DNA of 64,000 bases. It comes from Paraspadella gotoi. Taxonomy: Eukaryota; Chaetognatha. Location of the stretch: positions 12,712,263 through 12,776,262 of the forward strand of contig CM119264.1 in assembly GCA_051294375.1 (NCBI GenBank), written 5' to 3'. How positions within the stretch are numbered: position 1 is the stretch's first letter; every line of letters starts with the position of its first letter. A program made the position numbers and the translations under genes. Under the pieces are notes generated by a model. The model did not search any database, was not told the origin of the DNA, and saw only the letters and a list, made by a program, of their open reading frames with translations. Positions 13,263 to 25,800 of the stretch are shown piece after piece.

Positions 13263-16194
13263 ATGAGCTTCCGAAACGGGCATGTTCCCGCCAACCACGG
13301 AAATTCCACGATGGCGGCCTCTTGCGTCGCCACTCCCCTTCATCCCAAAACACGACTTCCAGCCACTGCCGACGAGCGAGGGCCAACAACAAACCTGAAC
13401 GCCAAAGGGTCCCCGGAAAAAGAATGGCCCGACTGGGCGTGGTCTCTTAAGATCAAAGGATACTTATCGAAAGAAAATCCTCACAGGCTAAAGGTTTTTT
13501 AGTAGATCTTTAATTCTTTATACATACTATTCAATATCTTTATCTCTTTCTCAGACCGAAGACAAACCCACGGAAAATTCGGATTTTCAAGAGAAAATTC
13601 ATCTCATATCCCAGTTGTCTCAGCATTTGGAGGGTTAGTTTCGGGCTTCAAATGCTATTACCGAATTTTCTTCAAATGCTATTACCGAATTTTCTTTCTT
13701 TTCACGTGATCTTATCCCATGTATGATCTAATAATCTAATCAAGTGTATGAAACATATGCGCAAAAAGGGTCTCATGGGAAAATCAATCGCGTTTAAGCA
13801 AAAACGTTTCAATGGGTCACTTGTTTTCAGATGATATCCCAAACATAAGCGAAAGAGAGTTCTATGACCGAATTCATACTCTAAAAAACGAGAACGCAAA
13901 GTTATTGAGGCAACTAGATACAGCATGGAAAAACAATTCACAAGTAATAAGAATTAAACGATTGATTTAATAATTAATTAATTGATCGATTTAAAAATTC
14001 TCAATGGTCGCCAATATTTAATAATTCATATTTAAGATGGTCGACGAAGGTTACGACGAGGAGATCCTCGGACCCAAGCACGATCGCTTATCGACCAAAT
14101 TAAATTCGTAAGTTCCCCTCAGCCTAATAAACTCGAAAAACTGTTTTTGGCTAAGTTTAACCAGAACTTTTAATAGAAGTAAAGATGGTGGAAATTACGA
14201 AAAATAACAAAATAACAAATTTTATTCAGGTTAAATTAGCAATGAATTTTTTTTTTTAGTCCACCTATCCGAACTACCCCTCCTGATGCTGATAAAGAGT
14301 TGACAAACTCCGAGAAAGCACTTCTTAAATCCATATTAAGAAATCAAATTAGAGAGAGGTCAGTTCTTTTTTGGATTCTGCAACTTAATTGATATCCTCA
14401 ACTAATAACAATTTACTTTTTCAAGAGACGGTCCGGAAAAATACACGGCTTTCGCAAGATATTCTACTCAAGGGGGAGGGCGTTGGCGGAACTTCGACCC
14501 CGAGGAGTTTGTGAAAAGGTAAAAACGGTTGTGAGATGTCTCGAAAGTTAGTCGCCATTTTAAAGATTTTTGACGCTATTCTCGTCATAAATATCTTAAT
14601 TTGCTGATCACAGTCGATCGATTATAAACGAAGAGTCTTCTCCTGATGTTGCATTCAAATCTCTGGACGAAACTCGTATCCAGGATTGGCGAAGATTTGA
14701 TCCCGCTGACTTTGTCGATGAAAGGTTCTGCACTATCTTAACTCATCCTACGATGTTACGATCTAATCTAAGATCTTAGCCACAAAGGAGATTTTAGCTG
14801 AAATTGACAACATCTTTGGTAGATCTCGGCTGGAAGAATGGAGAAATTTTAGCGTATCGAGACCTCGGCATCGACCATCGTCGGCGCCGTCATCCAGAGG
14901 AGCCAACGTCGTCGACATTAAGAAACAAAATAAACGTGACAGGAGGAGAACGTGGAACCCTAAGATAACTGTTCCGGAGCCGTTTGGGTAGGAAAAAAAA
15001 GAGAGTTTTAAAAAGATAAGGACTGCAAAAAACTTATGAGGCGATTTTCTTTCTTTTAGCATCACATTGCGTGACGAGGCGTCGCGAGAGGAAAGGGAAG
15101 AAGCAAAGCAAAAAATCAAGCAGGAAGTGGAAAGAAGAAAACAGGAGGAGGAGCAGGGTATGGTAAAAAAGAAAAAAAAACATTTTGTTTTGTTTTTTAA
15201 TTTATTATAAACTTAAAACATTTTCTCTTTTTAAAGAGTGCTTGAAACAATTCCGCGCTCAGCCACCACCGCTTCACATCTACGCGCCTTTATTGCGAGA
15301 AATCGAAGAAAAAAAAGAAACTGAACGTAGAGCAAGACTGATACAACAGGTTAAGATTAAAAAAACATACGCAGAAAATTTTTAAATGTTTTTAAACAAC
15401 GAATTTTATTTCACAAAACTTACATCAGGGATTTGACAATTTGTTTTCTCAATGATGAAGACTCGAATCCAGACGTTTTGTGAAATATAAATCGTTGTTT
15501 AAAAACATTTCAAAATTTTCTGCTTATCTCAAACACAACGAAAGAAACCATGACTAAAAAAACATACATACCATCAACGATAACAATAACAACGACTTAA
15601 CGACAACAACAACAACGATCAACAGCTCACGCGCAACAATCGAGTCGCTGAGGAGGAGGAGATGCACATAAATAAATGTAAAATTAAAAACATTCAAAGT
15701 TCTCATTTTTGGCTGTCAAGATCGCCCTCGAAGCAGAGAAGTCTCGCCCATTTGAATTCACGAGGAGAGAGGAAGAGGAAGAGGAAAGGAGGAGTCGAGA
15801 GTTGACGGAGGAACGAATCGAGTTAACGGAGGAAGGGTGGAAGAAACAAAGCAACGATCCAAATATAGTAAGGGATTATATCAAGATAAATAATTAATTA
15901 TACTTTTGCTCTTATAATTAAAATAGTATCAATTAAATACGATTGCGTTACTTATCGGCACTGGCTATGAATGACATTGCCCAAAACATTGGATGATCAT
16001 AGTTTAATCGTACTGCAGCGATCGAATCCCCTTATCTGAATAGATCCACGCGAAACCGCTCCCGAAGAACATTTACAATCCTTCGAAGGACATGAAAGAG
16101 ATTTTTAGAGAGAATCAAGAGTGGAGAAAGATTCAAAAGTCGATGCGAGCTCAGAGATTGCTCAAGGAGTCGCGGTCACCTTGACGAATTCGGT

Positions 16195-16235
<41 letters not shown>

Positions 16236-17152
16236 AGAAGAGAGAGAGAGAGAGAGAAGAGAGAGACTGACTTACAAACCCTTCCGGCTTCCCTGAACAG
16301 CGTTCGCGCCCAACCCAGCCCGCCCCTTCCTCACAACCGCCAATGACCCGCAAGTCTCTCGCCAGAGATCCTCCGGACTTCGCCAAGCTCTACGCAACTT
16401 TTCGAGCGTCGACTGCGCGAAAGGCGACGCCGACGAAAACGTCCACGACCCCGCGCCCGTTTAGTCTGAAGACGTCAGAAATCGTCGAGAACAAGCCGAG
16501 AGTCGAAGCGGAAATGCGGCACGAGGTGGGGTCCCATGGATTTAATTTTAATCTTGGTTATACAAGGTGACACAGTGTGTGTCACACACTGAAATCCGTC
16601 GCTAGAAAAAAAAATCGCCTGTGGCAAACCTGTAAAGATTTTTTTTAATTTTAAAACTTTTTTGTAAAAACTAAAATCATTTTATATCTAAATTTCATAT
16701 TCAGATATTGATTGGTTTTGATTTGATTTGGCAATAAGTGAAGAAAACTTGTTTGGAAAATGGCCTCCCATTTTAAAATTGGTTACAATTGGTTACTTTT
16801 TTTGCGCCGCAATGTAGTAAATAAAGTAACGAATTAGTAGCTAAAGTAACGAATTAGTAGCTAACCTTTTACCGTATTGCTCTCCTCTCCAGTTGGAGTG
16901 CGGGAAAGAGCGTCGCTGGCCTTACCTTTCCTCCCTCGCGCCCGTAGAGACGCTTGGCCAACTTCCGGCGGGATTCGTGGCCTCGTACGGGGGCGCCAAG
17001 GGCCACACCCACGAAAAGAAGTCCGATGAGACAAAGGGGAGGTGGAAGGGAAAAGTGGACGATGGGTTGGCCGAAAGGATTAAGTTGACAGCTTTGGCCA
17101 ATGATCCAAAAGTAAGAGAAAGAAAACAAGGAAAAAAAAGAAATAGATAGAT

Positions 17153-17243
<91 letters not shown>

Positions 17244-18012
17244 ACAACAGACAAAAAGTACGTTAAAATCAATCAATCAACCAACTTGCAGTTAATCAAA
17301 AAGTCGGAACGAGATCAAAGAAGGAAAGATCTCCTCCGCGATTCGAGGGAAAGCGTCGTCAACTATCGCCGACACCTCGGAGAGATCGACGAAAAGCTGC
17401 GGGATCGACCTCTCCTGTCGGAAAGGGTGGCGCTGGACGAAGCACAGAAAAAAGCGGAGGAAAAGTGGAGAAAAAAAATTAAGGAGGTTCGTCGGTAGCG
17501 ATGAAAAGCAGAGAAGTTGGGGATAACTATATTAACTATAAGTTACTACGTAAATCCGTGATGCTTTGATGCCTTTGGAGGGTTGGGATTGGATGTATAT
17601 TTTTATATATATATATATTTTTGTTTTTCAGTCTGGAGTGACGGCGGACTTCGTCATAAGAAAAAGTTTCGAAGCGTCAGACGCCGACATGGAGGCCTTT
17701 CGCTCTCGCGGTGGAAAAGAAGACACCGCAAGTCCCGTCGACGGCGCCGCAGCCGAGACAATTTCCGTTGTTGACGATCGAGATGAAAGCGGCGCGCTGC
17801 AAGTCCCGCCACTCGACGAATCTGTAAACGGCGCTTCGTCTATACGCGACGTCGATTTTAGAAAAGACGACGACGAATATTCAGATACTGAAAACACAGT
17901 TTCGAAAACCGAAATTAACGACGACGACGACGACGAGGGAAATGAAGAAGAAGGAAAGTTGGCGGAGGAAGAAGTGGAAGAATATTCATCTGACGAAGAA
18001 TCGGATTCTTGA
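13263..18012 (+). CDS. FAM161: FAM161 family (UPF0564) cilium/centriole protein
   Basis: Sixteen exons: 13263-13493, 13555-13633, 13831-13943, 14037-14107, 14260-14358, 14426-14518, 14614-14724, 14823-14987, 15060-15157, 15237-15349, 15721-15867, 16044-16192, 16301-16525, 16893-17111, 17292-17486, 17632-18012. FAM161A/B are microtubule-binding proteins of the ciliary base and the inner centriole wall. The family block is clear: ITVPEPFGITLRDEA, a Glu/Arg coiled coil, FRAQPPPLHIYAPLL, then KPLPKNIYNPS and TPRPFSLKTSEIVENKP, ending with LRDRPLLSERVALDEAQKKA. The last exon is an acidic tail. Length is about 830 residues. All joints are in phase except exon 12 to 13, where exon 12 has an in-frame TGA (16182-16184) and ends in the wrong phase. 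One missing base in exon 12 would explain both. The start is the first ATG of exon 1, and an upstream exon cannot be excluded. Confidence 0.88.
13647..13694 (+). repeat. Two tandem 24-base copies
   Basis: The unit starting TTCAAATGCTATTACC occurs twice in direct succession inside FAM161 intron 2. It is a small recent duplication. Confidence 0.8.
15371..15523. mobile_element. 153-base fold-back element (MITE-like)
   Basis: The outer ~49 bases are near-perfect inverted repeats. The left arm runs from GCAGAAAATTTTTAAATG to CACAAAAC and the right arm is its reverse complement with a few changes. The arms enclose about 55 bases with no coding capacity. It sits in FAM161 intron 10 and has the shape of a non-autonomous DNA transposon. 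No target-site duplication could be fixed. Confidence 0.7.
16193..16266 (+). repeat. (GA)n microsatellite
   Basis: Interrupted GA tract directly after the exon 12 donor of FAM161. Low-complexity frames across it are not coding. Confidence 0.9.
17152..17243 (+). repeat. (GAAA)n microsatellite
   Basis: About 22 uninterrupted AAAG units in FAM161 intron 14. The minus-strand FLSFFLSFF frames over it are artefacts of the repeat. Confidence 0.95.
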
Positions 18013-18717
18013 TTCAGAATCAGAGCTATTTGCTAATTTCAAACATGGGTCACGGGAAAGAAGAAAGCAAAAACTATGAATAAAAGTTTCACTGAAAACT
18101 GGAAAAAAGAATTAAGAAAATTATCGGCGACGAGAGACGAGTTTGTCAGACGAAGTCAAATCATTTTCACTAAGAAACAAAGGTGAAATATTCGCGTAAG
18201 TACACACTCCACACTCTACAACCGCTTCAATAAACTACCCAACCATATAAGTTTTTGAGAGATTGACGGCTCGGATCCTTCAGACTACTGTCACGTGACA
18301 GGCATGATAACGGCGTTTAAAATTCTTTTGTTTCACTGCATTTATGCAATTTGCCGTCGTAAGATCTACTCAATTTTTGTGTTTTTCTTTTATTTGTCGT
18401 TTCTTAGCGGACACTAAAAAGAAAAAAAACTTTTTGGCAGATAGTCGTACTGTATTCTCTTCATTGGAAAAGTTTAAACAATGAACAATAAGTTTTAGGT
18501 AATGGCGCGAAAATTTAGGGGGCAAAGATAGGCGAGAGATAGTTTGCTAATATAAAAAAGGAAAATTTGTACCGATAATTGGTAGATGTCTTATACAATT
18601 CGATCGGCAACGCGAAAGAATTTCGGCAAGGAAATGGGGATTAACAAGGATGTAAAAAAAGCGCGGTTATTTGACTGTGCGGGGGCGAATCTCCCCGCAG
18701 ATGCCATCTCCGGACTT
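18013..18717. other. Spacer between convergent FAM161 and troponin T-like genes
   Basis: No gene was seen. It contains the 14-base perfect palindrome CTGTCACGTGACAG at 18288-18301, an extended E-box whose core GTCACGTGAC equals the CLEAR/TFEB-type site. It is far from any recognised promoter, so its role is unclear. Confidence 0.5.
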
Positions 18718-18744
18718 CGTTAGCGTTGTGTGTGGGTTCTAACG
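18718..18744 (-). promoter_or_regulatory. 3'-UTR hairpin after end-block B of the troponin T-like gene
   Basis: On the minus strand, a CGTTAG/CTAACG stem closes a loop containing CCCACACACAACG. The same stem and loop core recur at 20374-20401 after end-block A, while the bases around them are not similar. It lies about 600 bases 3' of the block B stop codon. Confidence 0.55.
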
Positions 18745-19335
18745 ACGAAAACAGAGATCGTTAGTAGAAGGGATTATTCGCCGTTTCGTCATTTCGTTAT
18801 GCTTTTCTTCTTGGACTCTTTCCAATTTTTACGTATTTGTATCTCCCCAGTTTCCCTTTCCGAATTTATAAAGCGGGATAAGTGAAAAAATACAAACAGG
18901 AAAACGTGTGACATGAATTTATTATTATTAAAATGTAACAATAATTATTACGAGAAAAGTGGACATCTACGCGACCCGAGTCGACATTCCTCGATAAAAA
19001 AAAGGCAAAGAGATTTTGCGGTCGATCGAACCACCGCCGATAGAGGGCGACGTTGCACAGATTGTGACGATTTTTCCATGTTTTTGAGATGTTTTGAACT
19101 TTGTTGCTTTGCTCCTACGTCGGGCCCTTTGTCGACGTCGGGTTTTGTAGATTCGATGAGACCTGAAAAAAAAAATGGTGGGAGATGAATTTAAAAAATT
19201 CTTGACATAAAGTTTTTTTCTTTTTTTTTATATCTAGGCCCAAAGGTTGCATAAAAAATAAATTTTAAGCTATAAGTTAGTATGAAGAAAAATAGTCACG
19301 AAAACAGACAGAGCCTCATCACTCACCAGAACTCT

Positions 19336-19840
19336 CTAGTTGACTGGAAGAGGCTCGGGTTTGAAGACAATGAGATTCTGAAATAGATAATGGTAGAGGT
19401 TTTTCCCTTAAAAGTGTATCGCGTCATGCGTTTCATATTAAATAATCAACAATTTTAACAATCTCTTAAGACTTAAGAGATGATTTGCAGAGTTTTCAAG
19501 ACTCACGGCGGCTTTGGCGGATTCGTAATCCTCGAAGATGAGGCGCCTCTCCGTGAGGGTGCGCCTGTCCTTTTGTCGCTCGTACTTCGAGAAGAGGGAC
19601 AGTTTGGGCTGCGGGGGTAAACAGTTCATAGATGGATAGAAAAGGTCAAAGGAAGGGTATGACGTAGAATTTCAAGGAAATTAATATTAAATTAAAATTA
19701 AATTAACCTAAAAGATTCTCACTATATTGAGTGAATTATCTTGGTTGATACTGCATAATGATATCTAACAAATTGACAGACGAAAGAAAACAATCGCACT
19801 CACCGGAGAATCCTTGTACCTCTCGGCAATCCAAGTATAG
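19336..19840 (-). CDS. Troponin T-like gene, alternative end-block B
   Basis: Exons 19840-19804 (37 bases), 19608-19507 (102) and 19377-19336 (42) encode YTWIAERYKDSP, a SLFSKYERQKDRR-containing segment, and NLIVFKPEPLPVN plus stop. Lengths and phases are identical to block A, and the peptides align residue for residue. A donor-like GTGAGT after the stop could allow a spliced 3' UTR. Confidence 0.85.
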
Positions 19841-22800
19841 CTGTAATTTCATAAACGAAAAGACCAATTGGGAGTGATTTTAACGTCTATATGTATTAAT
19901 TCACGCACGTTAGTGATTCAAACCGGATGTGAAATCGATTAATGAAGAGAAAGACGAATTTCAAAAAAAAATATAGGGCCTTTCTGATAACTGAAATGCT
20001 GTCAGCATTGCTGAATAAAAACTCAACAAAGGCGTGTTTGTCTATCTGGAGAAATAGCCAAAATCAGAATCTGTCTCAATCTGACTGAAATATATTTTAA
20101 AATTACATTAAAAGACGACGTTTTTGGCAGATAGCGATTTGAATTTCTTTTAGAGATTTTCGAGAGCATACTGGACGATCTTTTAGGAGGTATTACAATG
20201 AAACACCATTAATGAAAATATAGAGAGAGATATATCAACGATACCTATGACATGCTGTGACATTCGTGATACAAGGAGACACGAAACAAAAACCTCTGGC
20301 TCGGGGACGGAAAGGGTTTTGCTTCCGATTCGCGAGAGTCCGCTTGGGAGACGTCGAGTTCCGCGTCGAATCCCGTTAGCGTTGTGTGTGGGAGCCTAAC
20401 GAGGATGGAACGCGGCGACTCCGACGCTCCGATGACGGAGCCGCCGACTAATTCAAGGCGTCGGAGAGGCGAACCCTTTCCATTAAATCCAAAGATTTTG
20501 CTTTAGGTTTTACGTCTCAAGTTTCAAGAAATTAAAAAAAAAAAACCATTGATGACAATAGTACAATTTTTAAAAAAATCATGCAAAAAATGCTGTAGAT
20601 AAGCTATAAGGTGTATACTTTTTGTGGGGTAACAATATGAATAGCAAGATTAGGCGATCTATCCTGTGTTTTCGAATGGTAACCGTAGTTGTGTTTACTG
20701 TCGGGGCCGAAACCGGATGATGAAACTTAATAAGTTTCTGGCCTCATGAACAAAGTGGCGTTAATATGGATTTCTGAGTTTAGTTTTTCTTCTTTGATGG
20801 TTGTGAGTTTTGAACGTCTTCTTCGACCTAGTAGAAGTAGTTATATTATTATCATCATTGTTATGATTATCTTTTCTTATTATATTTTAATCATCACCTT
20901 TAATTGACCGGCAGAGGAATGGGTTTTTCCACACGGAGACCCTGAAAGAAAATTAAATATTTTGTTAGGATACGATTATTTAATTTTTAGTTAGCAATAT
21001 TTTTTGCGGGCCTCAGATAATATTTGAAGCCTAAAATATACTATATTTTTCAAACTTTTCAGACTAAATCTTAGTAAATTTAATTTTGATACCTAAACCA
21101 ACAAAATTTTATTTACAGTAGAGAATAAAATTTAATATTTAGAATGCCAAGTTTAACTATTAAATATTAAACAATATTTTGGTTGATGAAATTAAGCCGT
21201 ATAGCGATTAACAATTATACGTTGACAAATGTCTGATTTGGAGAGTGAAAAATTGAACAAAATCACAAAAGATATTTGGATTCTTTCCAATTTTTTTTCT
21301 TGATCACGCTTAAAACAAACTGTTATCAATCCGACATTGTTAAATTTTTTATCTACCCATCTCTCTCTCTCTCTCTCTTTTTCTCTCTCTCTCTCTCACA
21401 CACACACACGCACTCTTTTATTCTTTTCGTCCGGTTTACTTACTCCAACGCTTATAAACAAAGATCACTCTTCAAGGCCATGAACATTGAACATAAAACA
21501 ATGGTAATTAGAGCACTAACACTTTTCATAAAGTACAACCTGGACCGTCTGTTAGTTGATCGGAAGTGGAACGACTTTCTCGACTCAGGAATAATTATAC
21601 TGTGCACATTATCAGAAATCCCTTGGACGTAACAGAATAATTTACCTTACAAAACATTTTTTCCCAAACATCCAAAAAACCGCGCTATCACTATTAAACA
21701 AAATAAAAATTTTCTCTTTCCAATATAACAGAACAAAGCTCTAATTCTAAACGAAATTTGACTAAATGCCTAAGAAAATACTTGATTGATTTAACCTATT
21801 TCGACAATATAAAAAATTTTAAAAAAATAAATAAGAAAAGAAAATCACCTTGGCTTTAGCATCCTCTGGATCTTGATAAATAAGGCGTCTCTCCGTGAAA
21901 GACCTCCTGTCCTTTTGCCTCTCGTATTTTGAGAAAAGCGAAATTTTTGGCTGTGAAAATAGGGAATATGATACATTGTACATTATAGGTCCCCATATAT
22001 TTGCTTTTAGCCTGGTGTGGAATAATTAAAGCTCCTGAAAACCGCTGTGTAAACAACGCCTGAAAAAATTGTCATATAGCCTATTGCATCACATTGTATT
22101 GCATTGCTTAATGCACTTTATTATAATATAAAAATTATACATAAAATATTGCTAATAAAATTGTTAAACAGATAATAACCTTACGAGATAAAAGATTCAG
22201 TGACGCCTATTATACAAAAAAATTTTTATATAGTATATAACTTTTATTAAGATAACCTAAACATACCGGTGCTGTGGCGAAATTCTGAGAAATCCATGGG
22301 AAGCTTTTTGGTTTGTAAAAAGTAAATGTATAGTTATAGTTTATATTAAGAAGTGTATCTATGTGCTTTCTGCAAATTAACAAGATGCAACGGTAGTTTT
22401 TTCGTGCCATCTCGATTTGTGGGATGAAAATAGTACGTTTTTGAAATTGTTTACAAAAAATGGGATAATATAAAAAATCATGCTTATATGAATATTCAGT
22501 TTCGTCGCAAAGATCTCGTATTTCTTTCCACAACCGTAAACACAATTACTCACTGCTGAATTTTTTCGGCCGTTCGATACTCACTGGAGAACTCGTATAC
22601 CGATCTTGCAACCACGAATATCTATGCTCGTCGGGCAGATGCGAGGGAGAGATGCAGTCAGAGAGAGATATCGATCGAGAATTTGAACGTAGATGCAGGA
22701 TAAAAGGCGATGCGGGAAAACGAAGGTGTTTATAATCACAGGATTTGAAAAGGTTAAAAAAAAAACTGTTTTTACCATGCAGGTTGCCTTAGAACTTCTA

Positions 22801-25800
22801 TGTGACGTGCAAATTAAGTGTCGATGTAATCCTACGACGTGTTGATTAAAATTTTTGCTTTTCTTAAGCGTCAAAAAATTATTATCGCAGGTGACGATGA
22901 CATTTGTAAAAATAATTTTACCGATAATCTATGGCAGAAATTTGTTACAGGCAAAAGACAGCGGTTGCAAGCAAAACATGCAATCCCGTATTGAAATACA
23001 AAAGCTAACATAACGGTAAACTTTCCTAAAACCTTTACATAATCTTGCATGCGTAAGAAATGTACTTCATAACATGCGTCCGATAGCGAAATTTTAAGGT
23101 TGATTAAAGCACGGCACAATTTACTGCAGAGCCATGTTAGTTTCTAGGAGAGAATATAAAAAAAGAAACTAGAATGAAATGAGCATAATATGAAAAAAAT
23201 GATTAAAAAATTGATATAAAAAATTAACTGATATAAAATACATACACGGAGCCGCCCAAGCCGGTGTGGCCGGTGGGAGTTCTCCTGCGTCTATAGGGAT
23301 GAAGAAGGAAAAATGGCATTAATGAGCAATCAGCATAATGAGCAATTCAGCATACCTAGAGGATAGTTTACACTTATGATAATTTAATTTAAATTAAATA
23401 GTATGCATTTCAAAATTCAAATACAATCATTTTCGTATAAATTTTCTCTGCGATAATATTCCTAAAATCCAATGAGAGAAATAACAACAGATTTAAAGAA
23501 CAACTTACCCCCTGTTCATCTGTCGGGCACGCTCTGCGAGCTCCATCATCTGCAAAGGGCAATTAGAAATGAGAAGTTTTTAAAAAAATATATAAAAAAA
23601 ACCACAGATTATAACGAAACGAAACAAGAAACCTCACGATTTAGGACAACAACAAGCCGAGACTCACGTCGTAGTTCTGCCTCTCGAACTTCTGCTGGTG
23701 GTCATAGCAATTGGCTTCCAGGTTCCAGATGATCTGATGGAGGATTTTGGCGCGCTCGACGAGGCCGTTGTAGTCCAAACCGTCGATCTCGAATGGCACG
23801 ATGCGGCTGAGGATAATGTTCTGCTTCTCGATGTCCAATTGCTCTTTGGACTTTTGAGAATCCTCTTTGTAGCGGAGGATGTTGCTCAACTGGGTAGAGT
23901 GAAAAGGGAGACGGAGAAAGTTACAATATTTTGGGAAAAAAAGGGAAAAAAAAGGCTGGAAAGTAGGAAAAAGTGTTCGGAGACCCACCTTCGATCCCAG
24001 GACCTTGATGGGAGTCCTCTTTCCCTTAGGAATGATGGGGAAGCCATACTGGTCGACCTCACCGGATGGCTAAACCAAAATAGGGTAAAAACATAATTAT
24101 TAAGTGATTGAAATGAAATCCGTCTTTGTTTAACAGCAATTTAAACGCGACGAGACAAACAGTGAAAAAAACACAAAAATCATATTTTGATGTTATAGTC
24201 GAAGGATAGTGGTTAATAAGTTAAAAAAATCAGGGTAGGGTTGTAGTGCGTAGAAGCAAATCCAGGTTATCGTTCTAAATTACCGGCTGGGTGATGTCAA
24301 TAACGACAGGGATGTCCTCCTCCCTGATCGGTGGTGGTTCCTTCTGCCAATTTTCATGCGGCAGATTTCGCATGCAAAGAAAGTAAAGAGATCCAAACGG
24401 AAAATAAAATCGCGCAACAATAACAACAATAGCTTTTCTCAATAAATTTTTTAAAAAATTTATAAAAAGAATTATATTTATTTTTGACAAAATGTTGATC
24501 ATTCTGGTCATGCAAAGAGATGGGAATTTGGCATAAACTGAGGGAGAGAAAGAGAGAGAAATAGAGAAAGAGACAGACCATGCTTACACAATATCTTACC
24601 GAATACTTTGCCAGACCAGACTAGAAGTATAATGTAAAAGTATTGACATAAATGTTAATATATAATCTAAACGGATTAATTCTTATTCTAATATGCAACT
24701 ATATTGATCAGAAACTTACCGCTTCCTCACTTTTGAAAGCCGACGAAAAGAAAGGAAGGGAATTAGAAAAAAGAAAAAGAAACAAAAAATATTAACGTTT
24801 TATCCCTTTGAGGTTTATGTCCATGCCTCGATAGAGACTCTATACGGAATTTTAAACGGTCTTACTCTCTCCAACCCGAAACTTCTGTTAAAATATTCTT
24901 TATAATTATATGTATAGTCGTAGTGAAGACTGAAGATAAATATTTCGAAGATATTCCCCGAATCCCTGCAAAACCCATACGTACGCTGCGGGGGCAGCCT
25001 CGCCCTCCGCTGGTGGGGCCGCCTCTCCCTCTGGTTTGGCCTCGCCCTCTGCCGGTGGGGCGCCTTCCCCTTCCGGTTTTGCCTCGCCCTCCGCTGGGGG
25101 CGCGCCCTCTGCGGGCGCCGCTCCCTCGCTGCACGTACAAACAGAAAAAAAGTGCTTCATGCAAACAATACATGCTCATGCAAAATGAAGTGCTTTTATT
25201 TGAATAACTTAAGTGTAAATTAACCAAAAAAATCTAGACACTCTTAGGATCTAAATACAGCCTGCTACTACGTACGTACTAACGTAAAAGTGTCTAAATG
25301 TGGTTATTGACTAAGAGATATTCCATGGGCTTTGACTAAAACAAATTCATTGTCCTTTACTGGGCCCTTTTCTTTAGTGATTACATAAAGGTAATATTTA
25401 CATACGATATATTATTATAACTCAATTATAATTTCACTTTATTCCCTAGGCTCATAAATTATAATATCGATATATGTTTATTAATAAAAACCAAGTTGCA
25501 ATTACGCGGGCGCAGCGGCTTCTCCCTCGGCAGGCGGCGCTCCCTCTCTGTTCAAAATCAAATAAAAGATCATGAATTGATTGAAAGAACAATTCTCATG
25601 TTATCACTTGTTAGGAATGGCATTTTTTTTAGAATAGCAAATTCAATGTTACGTCACGCGAACACGATCGGCGGAAACCCTTTTCGCGATTTTTGAAGAA
25701 ATATGAAATGAAAAAAAAAGTTTTGTGAAGCAAAGGATATTTTTTTCAACTGATTGCCAGAAAATGCTAGGAAGTGTGAAACTCGGACTATTGTCGCAGC

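Noticed and set aside
16869-17276. Phe/Leu/Ser-rich minus-strand frames that look like membrane proteins
   Set aside because: They read the GAAA repeat and the antisense of FAM161 exon 14.
18913-19188. Plus-strand 91-codon frame and a possible extra minus-strand terminal exon with stop near 19170
   Set aside because: The exon at 19377-19336 matches block A's last exon in length and peptide, so the 19170 region is better taken as 3' UTR, possibly spliced.
24923-25207. Pro-rich plus-strand and Gly/Arg-rich minus-strand frames
   Set aside because: Shadows of the troponin T-like cassette exon 25128-24985, whose own frame has clear modules and phase.
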